A program made the translations under genes and the position numbers. This document shows positions 8,152-14,910 of a DNA stretch of 18,316 nt, in pieces (position 1 is the first letter of the stretch; the number at the start of each line of letters is the position of its first letter). This stretch comes from Nitrososphaerota archaeon (lineage in GTDB: Archaea; Thermoproteota; Nitrososphaeria; Nitrososphaerales; Nitrosopumilaceae), in assembly GCA_016871975.1 (NCBI GenBank), contig VHBM01000023.1, positions 1-18,316 on the forward strand. Direction: 5' to 3'. A model generated the notes under the pieces. That model was given only the letters and a program-made list of their open reading frames with translations, searched no databases and had not been told where the DNA came from.

Positions 8152-9462
8152 GTTTTTGTTTTCTTTAGCATACTTTCTTTGTTGTGGCAACATTATATAG
8201 ACACAAGCTCCCCCACACATGGTGCATGGTACGTTGTTGCCACCTCTCTGTCCTGTTCTACTGTGAATACGTGCAGCCTCTTCAGGATCAATTGATAATG
8301 CAAGTTGTTTTTCCCAATCTAGTGTACGACGAGCCTCTGTCATCTGCATATCCCACTTGATTGCTTTTTCACGTAATTTAACAAGATCAGCTGCATGTGC
8401 TGCTATTCGATATGCGATTAGTCCTGCCTTTACTTCTTGTGCATTAGGTAACGCCAAGTGTTCTGATGGCGTCAAATAACAAAGAAGATCAACCCCTTCG
8501 CTTGCAGACACTGCAGCACCTATTGCACTGGCTATATGATCATGTCCTGATGCAATGTCTGTTACAAGTGGACCCAAAACATAGTATGGCACATCACCGA
8601 TTAATGATTTAGCTAATCTGACATTTGCGGCAACCTCGTTTAACGGAACGTGTCCAGGCCCTTCTACCATAACTTGGACATCACTTTCGTGTGCCTGCTT
8701 TGTTAAGCGTGCAACATTAATCATTTCTTGTACTTGAAGCTCGTCATGAGAGTCCAGTATTGAGCCTGGCCTCAGTGCGTCACCAAGGCTAAATGTAACA
8801 TCATATTTTCTTGCAATCTCAGTCAGATAATCATAGTGAGAAAAATAGGGATTTTCCTTGTCATATCTTAGCATCCATGCAGCGGTGATTGTGCCACCTT
8901 TGCTGACTATACCACCATATCGTTCCACTTTGAGTATTCTTTTTGCAATCTCTTTTGTAATGCCTGCATGGATTGTAGTATAATCTACTCCATCTTTGGC
9001 ATTATTTTCAAACGCATTGAGAAAATCGTCTTCAGTTATATCAAGTGGGTTTTTGTGCTTTTCAACACCATGATTGTAAGCCTCGTAAATTGGAACTGTT
9101 CCAAAGGTTATTGGTGCAGCATCTAAAAGAGTTTGTCTTATCAGTCCAACATCACCACCGTCACTTAGATCCATTATAGTATCAGCATGGTATTTTACGG
9201 CAATCTTTGCCTTTTCTGTCTCCTCTTCCAGATTGACCTTCAGAGTAGAGGTGCCAATATTTACATTGACTTTGGTTTTCATCCCCTTTCCAATTCCAAT
9301 GTTGTGTATTTTTTGGGGTCTAACGTTGTTGCTTGGGATAATTATTGAACCATGAGCTATTTTTGGAATCAGCCATTCTAGTGTTACATCTTCGTCTTTG
9401 GCAACAAGTTTCATTTGGTCTGTTGCAATGCCTCTTCTTGCGGCGCTCATTTGTGTGCCCAT
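8122..9462 (-). CDS. thiC: Phosphomethylpyrimidine synthase (ThiC)
   Basis: Radical SAM enzyme that rearranges aminoimidazole ribotide to hydroxymethylpyrimidine phosphate, the pyrimidine half of thiamine. At 446 residues it is the short form without the long N-terminal region of proteobacterial ThiC. Conserved stretches are RGIATDQMK, GSIIIPSN, GIGKGMKTKVNVNIGTS, DTIMDLSDGGD, TIHAGI, SKGGTITAAWML, TFSLGDALRPGS, MVEGPGHVPLNEV, VLGPLVTDIASGHDHI, YLTPSEHLALP and WEKQLALSIDP. The C-terminal cluster-binding cysteines are C413, C416 and C420 (CTMCGGAC), spaced CX2CX3C. The ATG at 9462 gives the family N-terminus (M-G-T-Q-M-S-A-A-R). It diverges from thiD-thiN across 54 bp and its 3' end overlaps the Nudix gene by 30 bp. 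Confidence 0.97.
   Translation of the reverse strand: MGTQMSAARRGIATDQMKLVAKDEDVTLEWLIPKIAHGSIIIPSNNVRPQKIHNIGIGKGMKTKVNVNIGTSTLKVNLEEETEKAKIAVKYHADTIMDLSDGGDVGLIRQTLLDAAPITFGTVPIYEAYNHGVEKHKNPLDITEDDFLNAFENNAKDGVDYTTIHAGITKEIAKRILKVERYGGIVSKGGTITAAWMLRYDKENPYFSHYDYLTEIARKYDVTFSLGDALRPGSILDSHDELQVQEMINVARLTKQAHESDVQVMVEGPGHVPLNEVAANVRLAKSLIGDVPYYVLGPLVTDIASGHDHIASAIGAAVSASEGVDLLCYLTPSEHLALPNAQEVKAGLIAYRIAAHAADLVKLREKAIKWDMQMTEARRTLDWEKQLALSIDPEEAARIHSRTGQRGGNNVPCTMCGGACVYIMLPQQRKYAKENKNLEQVEQDLI
8153..8166 (+). terminator. T-rich 3' end of the aromatic gene unit
   Basis: TTTTTG followed by TTTTC and TTT begins right after the Nudix stop and lies within the 3' part of thiC (Lys/Asn-rich tail in antisense). 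Archaeal intrinsic termination needs only a U-tract, so this is a plausible terminator. The call rests on base composition only. Confidence 0.3.
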
Positions 9463-9487
9463 ATAACATAATTACATTTTTACTGGA

Positions 9488-9493
9488 TTTAAA
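9488..9493. promoter_or_regulatory. Shared palindromic TATA-like element for thiC and thiD-thiN
   Basis: TTTAAA reads the same on both strands and is centred at 9490.5, close to the middle of the 54-bp thiC/thiD spacer. The centre is about 28 bp from the thiC ATG and 26.5 bp from the thiD-thiN ATG. No better TATA candidate at that spacing exists on either strand. I infer one bidirectional promoter giving two leaderless mRNAs. The spacer is too short for a TPP riboswitch. Confidence 0.45.
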
Positions 9494-9516
9494 CAATAGT
9501 CATAATCGATGTTACT

Positions 9517-10836
9517 ATGAATGTGCTTTCTATTGGAGGAAGTGACCCATCAAGTGGTGCAGGAATACAAAGCGATGTAAGGACATTTACGTCACTGGGT
9601 GTTCATGGATTAACTGTTGTAACAGCTATAACTAGTCAAAATACTGTAAAGTTTTCTAAAACAGAAGCTGTTTCTTCAAAAATGATTAAAGATCAGCTTG
9701 ATGTTGTCTTTTCTGACTTTACTGTTAATGCAATCAAAATAGGAATGGTTTACAAAGATTCTATCATCAAAGTAATCTACTCTAAATTAAAAAATATCAA
9801 AGCACCAATAGTTTTAGATCCGGTTATACGCTCAACTACGAATGGAAATCTTATTGAAAAAGGAGCTTTAACCGTATACAAAAAGTTACTCCTCCCCCTT
9901 GCATTTGTGGTAACTCCAAATGTTTCAGAAGCTGAAAAATTGACAGGAGTGAGGATTTTGACAAAAAATAATGTGCTAAAATGTGCACAAAAAATTAGAC
10001 AACTTGGTGCAAAAAATGTTGTAATTACAGGAAATCAATTTGAAAAAGGACGTATTGATGATTTTGTTTTAGAAAATTCTACACATTATTATATTTCAGG
10101 CAAAAAATTGCAGATAGTTAATCATGGAAGCGGTTGTAATTATTCTGCATCACTTGCGGTAGCAATCGCTTCTGGGAAATCTTTCTGTGAGGCTGTAAAA
10201 TTTGCAAAAGAATTTGCCTATAATTCAATAAAAAGCTCTCAAAAAATTGGTAAAGGAGTACCAATTACAAATTTTAAAAAATCTGAATTGGAAAAAAGTC
10301 TTGAGGAGTCAATACTAGATTTTAAAAATTTAAAAAATATTTACTCGCTAATACCAGAATGTCAAACCAATTTTGTCTATTCAAAACTACATCCAAAATC
10401 AATACATGATATTCTTGGAATATCTGGAAGAATAATTAGAACTGGAAAAAGTGTCAATGTTGCAGGAAGTATTGAATATGGTGCTTCAAGACATGTGGCA
10501 TCTACGATTTTAGCTGTCGCAAAAAAATTCCCGTCTGTAAGATCAGCATTGAATTTAAAATACGATTCTAAAATAATTGAAAAATGTAGACGTAATGGCT
10601 TTACAGTACTACACTATGACAGAACAAAAGAGCCATCGCATATCAAAAGTAAAGAAAATTCATCAGTTTTGTGGGGAATAAAAAATGCGATTAAAAATGA
10701 GACTGACACACCAGACATAGTATTTCATAAGGGAGATTTTGGCAAAGAACCAATGATCATAGTTTTTGGCAAAAATCCATCCAATGTGATAAAAAAGGTA
10801 TCAAGTATTTTGTGGCATTGTAGGAGAAATTCATAA
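9517..10836 (+). CDS. thiDN: Hydroxymethylpyrimidine (phosphate) kinase / thiamine-phosphate synthase fusion (ThiD-ThiN)
   Basis: A 439-residue fusion. Residues 1-255 form a ribokinase-like ThiD, which phosphorylates HMP and HMP phosphate: GGSDPSSGAGIQSDVRTF at 7-24, AIKIGMV, VLDPVIRST at 99-107, VTPNVSEAEKL, and the anion-hole motif HGSGC at 203-207 with catalytic C207. Residues about 262-439 form ThiN, the archaeal thiamine-phosphate synthase unrelated to ThiE; it includes GRIIRTGKSVNVAGSIEYG, GASRHVAS (R325, H326), DRTKEPS and PDIVFHKGDFGKEPMI. The protein would take the ThiC product to HMP-PP and join it to the thiazole phosphate. The ATG at 9517 fits the ThiD N-terminus and lies 26 bp from the shared TTTAAA. 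Divergent thiC supports the role. Confidence 0.95.
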   Translation: MNVLSIGGSDPSSGAGIQSDVRTFTSLGVHGLTVVTAITSQNTVKFSKTEAVSSKMIKDQLDVVFSDFTVNAIKIGMVYKDSIIKVIYSKLKNIKAPIVLDPVIRSTTNGNLIEKGALTVYKKLLLPLAFVVTPNVSEAEKLTGVRILTKNNVLKCAQKIRQLGAKNVVITGNQFEKGRIDDFVLENSTHYYISGKKLQIVNHGSGCNYSASLAVAIASGKSFCEAVKFAKEFAYNSIKSSQKIGKGVPITNFKKSELEKSLEESILDFKNLKNIYSLIPECQTNFVYSKLHPKSIHDILGISGRIIRTGKSVNVAGSIEYGASRHVASTILAVAKKFPSVRSALNLKYDSKIIEKCRRNGFTVLHYDRTKEPSHIKSKENSSVLWGIKNAIKNETDTPDIVFHKGDFGKEPMIIVFGKNPSNVIKKVSSILWHCRRNS

Positions 10837-10843
10837 TTCAACA

Positions 10844-10849
10844 TAAATA
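10844..10849 (+). promoter_or_regulatory. Probable TATA box for the nucleotidyltransferase-GNA1 pair
   Basis: The A/T run TAAATA within CATAAATAAC is centred about 26 bp before the ATG at 10873, in the 36-bp gap after thiD-thiN. No Shine-Dalgarno-like sequence precedes that ATG (ATACCATTTC), so a leaderless transcript is likely. Confidence 0.4.
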
Positions 10850-10872
10850 ACCAACTTTTCAAATACCATTTC

Positions 10873-11574
10873 ATGAAGGCAATAATACTCGCAGGTGGGT
10901 TAGGTACAAGGCTACAACCATATACTACTTTTCTTCCAAAACCTATGCTGCCATTGGGTGAGAAACCACTCTTAGAGCATCTAATAGAATGGCTTAGGAA
11001 AAATGGCGTATCTTCGATTGTTTTGTGTGTGAGTTATCTTAGGAAAACAATCGAAGATTATTTTGAATCAGGTGATAGATTTGGTGTAAATATAGAATAT
11101 GCGATAGCAAACAGACCTCTTGCAACTGCGGGCCAGCTTAAGACTGCTGAACAGTTTGTCAATGATTCATTTGTATGTGTTTATGGGGATTCTATTTTTG
11201 ATTTTAATTTACGACACATGATAGAACAACACAAAAAGAAAAGATCTTTTATTACAATGAGTCTTTATGAGTACAAAACAAATCTACCATATGGCATTAT
11301 AGAAACCAATTCCAATGGCAGAGTAACAGCATGGAATGAAAAACCTGAGATTCATGGAAATATTAACATCGGATGCTATGTTATGGAACCGCAGGTATTT
11401 TCTCTTATTCCACCCGACAAACCATTTGGTATGGATCAGGTAATTAAAAAGGCGTTAATCTCTAAAAAACAGGTCAGTAGCTTTTTGATAAAGAAGGGTT
11501 TTATCGATATTGGAGACAAGGCATCATATAAGAAGGCATATCAGCAATTCCTAGAGAAATTAGGAAATATTTGA
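10873..11574 (+). CDS. NDP-sugar pyrophosphorylase (sugar-1-phosphate nucleotidyltransferase)
   Basis: A 233-residue enzyme of the RmlA/GMP-pyrophosphorylase family that activates a sugar 1-phosphate with an NTP. The signature GGLGTRL-x-PYTTFLPKPMLPLG is at 8-29 (G11-T12-R13, K23). ATAGQL corresponds to the G-T-A-G-A/P-L base and sugar site. VYGDSIF holds the metal-binding Asp. YGIIE, WNEKPE and NIGCYVM follow, and FIDIGD near the C-terminus carries the second metal or sugar contact. There is no C-terminal left-handed beta-helix, so it lacks the acetyltransferase half of GlmU. Sugar and nucleotide specificity cannot be assigned by motif alone. The acetyltransferase gene begins 7 bp downstream, suggesting a shared pathway, possibly UDP-N-acetylhexosamine synthesis. 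Confidence 0.9.
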   Translation: MKAIILAGGLGTRLQPYTTFLPKPMLPLGEKPLLEHLIEWLRKNGVSSIVLCVSYLRKTIEDYFESGDRFGVNIEYAIANRPLATAGQLKTAEQFVNDSFVCVYGDSIFDFNLRHMIEQHKKKRSFITMSLYEYKTNLPYGIIETNSNGRVTAWNEKPEIHGNINIGCYVMEPQVFSLIPPDKPFGMDQVIKKALISKKQVSSFLIKKGFIDIGDKASYKKAYQQFLEKLGNI

Positions 11575-11581
11575 TAAAGCA

Positions 11582-12019
11582 ATGGGCAAAATAGTAATTC
11601 GTGAATTACAAGAAAATGATCTTTTTAATGGATTCTTAGAATCGCTTGATTCGTTACGAAGTGCAAGTAACTTGAATGTCAAAAAAGCAAAGCAAATCTA
11701 CGCTAAAATAAAATCAAATCCAGATCATGTAATATTTGTAGCAGTATTAGACGGAAAGGTTGTTGGCTCTACTACAATGATTGTTGAACCAAAATTCATT
11801 CATGATGGCGGACATGTTGGACATATTGAAGATGTGGTTGTAGCCAAGGAATATCAAGGAAAAGGAATTGGTGAGAAATTAGTCGGTGCTCTTTTAGATT
11901 ATGCCAAAAAAAACAATTGTTACAAAACGATATTAGATTGTAAAGATGATGTCAAGCCGTTTTATGAGAAAATTGGCTTTAAAAAAGAAGCAAATTGTAT
12001 GAGATTTGATCATAATTAA
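11582..12019 (+). CDS. GNAT N-acetyltransferase, GNA1-like (glucosamine-6-phosphate acetyltransferase candidate)
   Basis: A 145-residue GNAT protein that matches eukaryotic GNA1 unusually well, not generic GNATs. Residues 80-87 read GHIEDVVV, 91-98 YQGKGIGE (acetyl-CoA pyrophosphate loop), 112-120 NCYKTILDC, and 127-133 PFYEKIGF-like. As I recall yeast GNA1, the equivalent segments are GHIEDIAV, YQGQGLGK, GCYKIILDC and KFYEKCGF. GNA1 acetylates glucosamine 6-phosphate to GlcNAc 6-phosphate. The upstream NDP-sugar pyrophosphorylase 7 bp away supports a UDP-GlcNAc role. The start ATG at 11582 has an AAAGC before it and no strong ribosome site. Substrate is inferred, not shown; another amino sugar phosphate is possible. 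Confidence 0.85.
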   Translation: MGKIVIRELQENDLFNGFLESLDSLRSASNLNVKKAKQIYAKIKSNPDHVIFVAVLDGKVVGSTTMIVEPKFIHDGGHVGHIEDVVVAKEYQGKGIGEKLVGALLDYAKKNNCYKTILDCKDDVKPFYEKIGFKKEANCMRFDHN

Positions 12020-12438
12020 AAATACTCTTTTTTTGGTCTTTTCTTTTTTTCCCTAAGCAGCAAAATACCTACTACCAAAACTGGGATTGATACTGAAATA
12101 AAAAGTGGTGGCGTTATAGTTACTGCAAATACAAGATGACTTGATTCTATCTTATCAAGTAATGTATATGCATATGTCATTCCCACAAGTAGTACTGCAC
12201 CCCCTGCAAGTATCATAGCACCTACTTGTTTTGAACCATATTTTTTTGCCATCATAAACGACGTTCCAGCTAAGACCAAGGCAGGTGCCACCCCTATAGA
12301 TATGAATTGCAAAACTTTTGGTGCCGGCTCTACTTCACGTTGAGGTTCAATCATAAAATCATATAGTGTTATTATTTCACCAACAAATATTACAAACAAA
12401 CCAAGACTTGCAGCTGCTACATATTTTTCAACTGCCAT
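12016..12438 (-). CDS. Four-helix membrane protein, function unknown
   Basis: A 140-residue hydrophobic protein with four predicted membrane segments at about 7-29, 43-64, 71-93 and 103-128, followed by a basic cytosolic tail (REKKKRPKKEYF). A short acidic/proline loop (EPQREVEPAP) joins helices 1 and 2. No catalytic motif, metal-ligand set or transporter signature is visible, and I do not recognise the family; it is probably a lineage-specific archaeal protein. The ATG at 12438 lies about 26 bp after an A/T-only TTTATTTAT on its strand. Its stop overlaps the stop of the acetyltransferase gene on the other strand by 4 bp around a TTAA palindrome. It is next to galT but separated by 39 bp with its own promoter candidate. 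Confidence 0.75.
   Translation of the reverse strand: MAVEKYVAAASLGLFVIFVGEIITLYDFMIEPQREVEPAPKVLQFISIGVAPALVLAGTSFMMAKKYGSKQVGAMILAGGAVLLVGMTYAYTLLDKIESSHLVFAVTITPPLFISVSIPVLVVGILLLREKKKRPKKEYF
12028..12050 (+). terminator. Paired T7 tracts after the acetyltransferase gene
   Basis: Two runs of seven T (12028-12034 and 12044-12050) begin 9 bp after the acetyltransferase stop. On the other strand they encode the lysine-rich tail of the membrane protein. This is the strongest U-tract termination candidate in the window for a + strand transcript. Confidence 0.4.
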
Positions 12439-12459
12439 ACAAAATCATTTTAATTTACA

Positions 12460-12468
12460 ATAAATAAA
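12460..12468 (-). promoter_or_regulatory. Probable TATA box for the membrane protein gene
   Basis: On the minus strand this reads TTTATTTAT, centred about 26 bp before the ATG at 12438, in the 39-bp gap between the galT stop and the membrane protein gene. It suggests separate initiation rather than pure readthrough from galT. Confidence 0.4.
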
Positions 12469-12477
12469 CTCAGGGTA

Positions 12478-13494
12478 TCAGACAATACCTACAAGGCCAG
12501 CTAGTTCTTTTCGGCATGATGCACCTAAAGATTCAGCTGCTTTTTCTGGCGATATTTTGTTCAAAAAGACACCATAACCACGCTCAAGTCCGGACCATGC
12601 GTCTGTCAACGGATAAACTTCAATATGCCAGTGAATCTGACGGCTGTTTTTCTTTTCAGGCGAAAGATGGAAAACCAGGTTATATGAAACATCTTTTATG
12701 CTGTTTGAAAGACCTCCCAATGTAGCCCTCAAAATCAAGGACAAATCGTTGATCTCTTTTTGAGTTATTTTAGAAAAACTAGTTGTGTGTTTTTTTGGAC
12801 ATATCCAAAATTCGAAAGGATGTGATGGTGCCCAAGGACAAAATGCAATAAAACCTTCTGTCTGCAGTACCTGTCTTTGGCCACCAGTTTCTGTACTTAC
12901 TGTTTGACACATCGGACAGACGCCTTTTTCATTAAGAATTTTGTGTGATGCCTCAGCTTCCTCTTCAATTATTGGTGGAATTGTAGAAAAAGTAACCATG
13001 TTTATGTGTGGGTGCAGTATGCTTGTCCCAGAGTCTTTGCCATGGTTTACGTATATTGAAACATAGGTGACGCCTTTTTGTGTGTACAACCATCTCAGCC
13101 TATCCTGAATAACAACTAGTATGTTTGACCATTGCTCAGTTGGAATTGTTGCCAAAGAGTCCTTGTGGTTTGATGAAGCTACTACAACGTAGTGATAACC
13201 ATATGCAGGCTCGCTGTATAATGGTCTGTCACTGTAGGTATTTTCATTTGCAGTAGAAACTGCTGGAGTTCTGCTTTCAAATACTCTTACAGACCAATCC
13301 TCAACGTAGGAATCCTCGCTATCTTGTAGTCTTTTTAGCATTCCGTCCTTTGCAACTAATGATAATAATGATGGGTTTGTCATTGCCTCATTGCCAGGAC
13401 AAAATGCGCATTTTTTTGGATCGGTTTTTTTATCACCGTTTGGTGAAACTATAACAAGTCTTTCTAAAACATAATCTTTACGCATATCTCCCAT
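12478..13494 (-). CDS. galT: GalT-family nucleotidylyltransferase (galactose-1-phosphate uridylyltransferase-like)
   Basis: HIT-superfamily transferase that normally exchanges UMP between UDP-glucose and galactose 1-phosphate. With the start chosen here it has 338 residues. RKDYVLERLVIVSP at the N-terminus is characteristic. C29 and C32 (CAFC) match the zinc site, with H101 (YGYHYVVV) a possible further ligand. The nucleophile motif is HPH at 161-163 within LHPHINM; CPMC is at 193-196. The second HIT-like half has HPFEFWICPKKH and IHWHIEVYP (H288, H290). The Gln that usually follows HPH-x is Asn here. I chose ATG 13494 because MGDMRKDYV fits the family; an in-frame GTG at 13533 would add 13 residues. 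Specificity may differ: ADP-glucose phosphorylases belong to the same family. Confidence 0.88.
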   Translation of the reverse strand: MGDMRKDYVLERLVIVSPNGDKKTDPKKCAFCPGNEAMTNPSLLSLVAKDGMLKRLQDSEDSYVEDWSVRVFESRTPAVSTANENTYSDRPLYSEPAYGYHYVVVASSNHKDSLATIPTEQWSNILVVIQDRLRWLYTQKGVTYVSIYVNHGKDSGTSILHPHINMVTFSTIPPIIEEEAEASHKILNEKGVCPMCQTVSTETGGQRQVLQTEGFIAFCPWAPSHPFEFWICPKKHTTSFSKITQKEINDLSLILRATLGGLSNSIKDVSYNLVFHLSPEKKNSRQIHWHIEVYPLTDAWSGLERGYGVFLNKISPEKAAESLGASCRKELAGLVGIV

Positions 13495-13536
13495 ATTGGA
13501 TAGTGGCAGAATGTGTGTGTAAAAACTTTTCACATT

Positions 13537-13542
13537 TTTAAA
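13537..13542. promoter_or_regulatory. Palindromic TTTAAA between galT and apgM
   Basis: TTTAAA centred at 13539.5 lies between the diverging galT (-) and apgM (+) genes. A start site about 26 bp away would fall near 13513 for galT (about 19 nt before its ATG) and near 13566 for apgM (about 79 nt before its ATG). It resembles the thiC/thiDN element but the spacing does not give leaderless messages. The rest of the 150-bp gap shows no clear feature. Confidence 0.3.
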
Positions 13543-13644
13543 GATCTAATTTTGATATGACAGATCATGCTGGAAGATTTAAAGTGATCAAAATCAAGTG
13601 TTCAGCTGGGGCTGGACAGAATTACCGAAAATTCCGATGTTCAT

Positions 13645-14910
13645 ATGATTTATGTTTTGTTGGATGGAGTTGGCGATCTTCCTCATCCAGATCTAAAAGG
13701 TAAGACCCCTCTAGATTCTGCAGTTACACCCAACCTTGACAGATTGGCAAAAAATGGTACAATGGGCGAGGTAGTTTCTGTAGGTAAAGACATAGCACCT
13801 GAATCAGACATTGCAGTTTTTAACATGCTTGGATACAGGTTTCAACATGCAAATTATGTTGGCAGAGGCGTAATTGAAGCCATAGGAGTCGGAATTGATT
13901 TTAAGGATGGGGATTTGGCATTGCGAGGAAATTTTGCCACAATTGATGATAATAGAGTCATCACAGATAGAAGAGCGGGAAGAAGAATAGAAAGAGAGGA
14001 CGCAGTTGAAATATCAAAAGAGATACAAGAAAAGACAGAATTTACAAATCCAAACGCTTCTGTTGTTGTTGCACCAACTATTGGTCATCGTGTGACTGTT
14101 AGGATTAGATGCAAAGATGAGATACTTTCATCGGATATAACAAATACAGATCCAGCCTACACCAGAGTTGATGGCATGGGAATTGCAAAAGCGGTAAGTG
14201 ATTTTTTAAAAATTGAAAAATGTCTACCTTTAAACGAATCACCTAATGCACGCCTTACAGCAGACTTGGTTAACGAGTTTACAGAAAAATCCTTGGTAAT
14301 TATGAAGCAAAGCATGGTAAACAAAAAGAGAAAACAAAACGGCAAAAAACTTCTCAACAGCATAATTCTTCGAGATGCTGGAAACCGCTATCCACATACA
14401 AAGCCCATAAATGAGTTGTATTCTATGAAATTTTCCTGCATTGTTGATATGCCAGTTGAGCTTGGAATTTCTGAAGTTTTAAAAATGAAAGCATTCAAAG
14501 CCGGTGGTCTTACTGATTACGAAGAAAAGGCCAAGGTAGCTGCACAGTCTATGCAAACACAAAATGCCATTTATGTACATTTGAAGGGTCCTGATGAATT
14601 TGGTCACGATGGTGATGCGATTGGAAAAATGAAAAACATTGAAGAGATCGATAAAAGATTTTTTGGAACCTTACTTGATAATATCGACTCAAGTAAAGTT
14701 GCCGTGGTGATTTCTGCTGATCATTCTACACCATGTATAAACAAAGGACACAGTGATGATCCTGTACCATTGTTGGTGTCAGGGAACTTTATAAAAAAAG
14801 ATGGCACAATAAGATTTACCGAAGCTGAAGCAAAAAAAGGAATTATTGGATTAATTGAAGGTGCAGAAGTTGTTACTACTGCACTTAATCTTATTAAATC
14901 GCAAATGTAG
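13645..14910 (+). CDS. apgM: 2,3-bisphosphoglycerate-independent phosphoglycerate mutase, archaeal type (ApgM)
   Basis: Interconverts 3- and 2-phosphoglycerate in gluconeogenesis/glycolysis. It is an alkaline-phosphatase-superfamily enzyme of 421 residues, slightly above the usual 395-415. The metal-binding DGVGD is at 7-11, KTPLDSAVTPNLDRLA at 20-35, and APESDIAVFNMLGY at 51-64 with S54 as the phosphoserine nucleophile. GRGVIEAIG, DRRAGRRIER, HRVTVRIR, LKGPDEFGHDGD and SADHSTPCINKGHSDDPVP complete the two-metal active site. The ATG at 13645 gives the family N-terminus within two residues; the frame is open upstream only to 13588 and has no ATG, GTG or TTG there. No ribosome site or close TATA is visible, so it probably has a leader. 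Its 3' end overlaps the DUF309 gene by 17 bp. Confidence 0.94.
   Translation: MIYVLLDGVGDLPHPDLKGKTPLDSAVTPNLDRLAKNGTMGEVVSVGKDIAPESDIAVFNMLGYRFQHANYVGRGVIEAIGVGIDFKDGDLALRGNFATIDDNRVITDRRAGRRIEREDAVEISKEIQEKTEFTNPNASVVVAPTIGHRVTVRIRCKDEILSSDITNTDPAYTRVDGMGIAKAVSDFLKIEKCLPLNESPNARLTADLVNEFTEKSLVIMKQSMVNKKRKQNGKKLLNSIILRDAGNRYPHTKPINELYSMKFSCIVDMPVELGISEVLKMKAFKAGGLTDYEEKAKVAAQSMQTQNAIYVHLKGPDEFGHDGDAIGKMKNIEEIDKRFFGTLLDNIDSSKVAVVISADHSTPCINKGHSDDPVPLLVSGNFIKKDGTIRFTEAEAKKGIIGLIEGAEVVTTALNLIKSQM

Noticed and set aside
9463..9516. TPP riboswitch or thi-box RNA upstream of thiC or thiD-thiN
   Set aside because: The spacer is 54 bp in total, too short for a TPP aptamer, and contains no recognisable core.
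12516..12725. 69-codon + strand frame inside galT
   Set aside because: It is antisense to conserved GalT sequence including the H-W-H motif and has no independent support.
13557..13703. 48-codon basic reading frame before apgM
   Set aside because: It overlaps apgM out of frame, ends in a Ser/Arg-rich stretch that is only the shifted apgM sequence, and has no recognisable domain.
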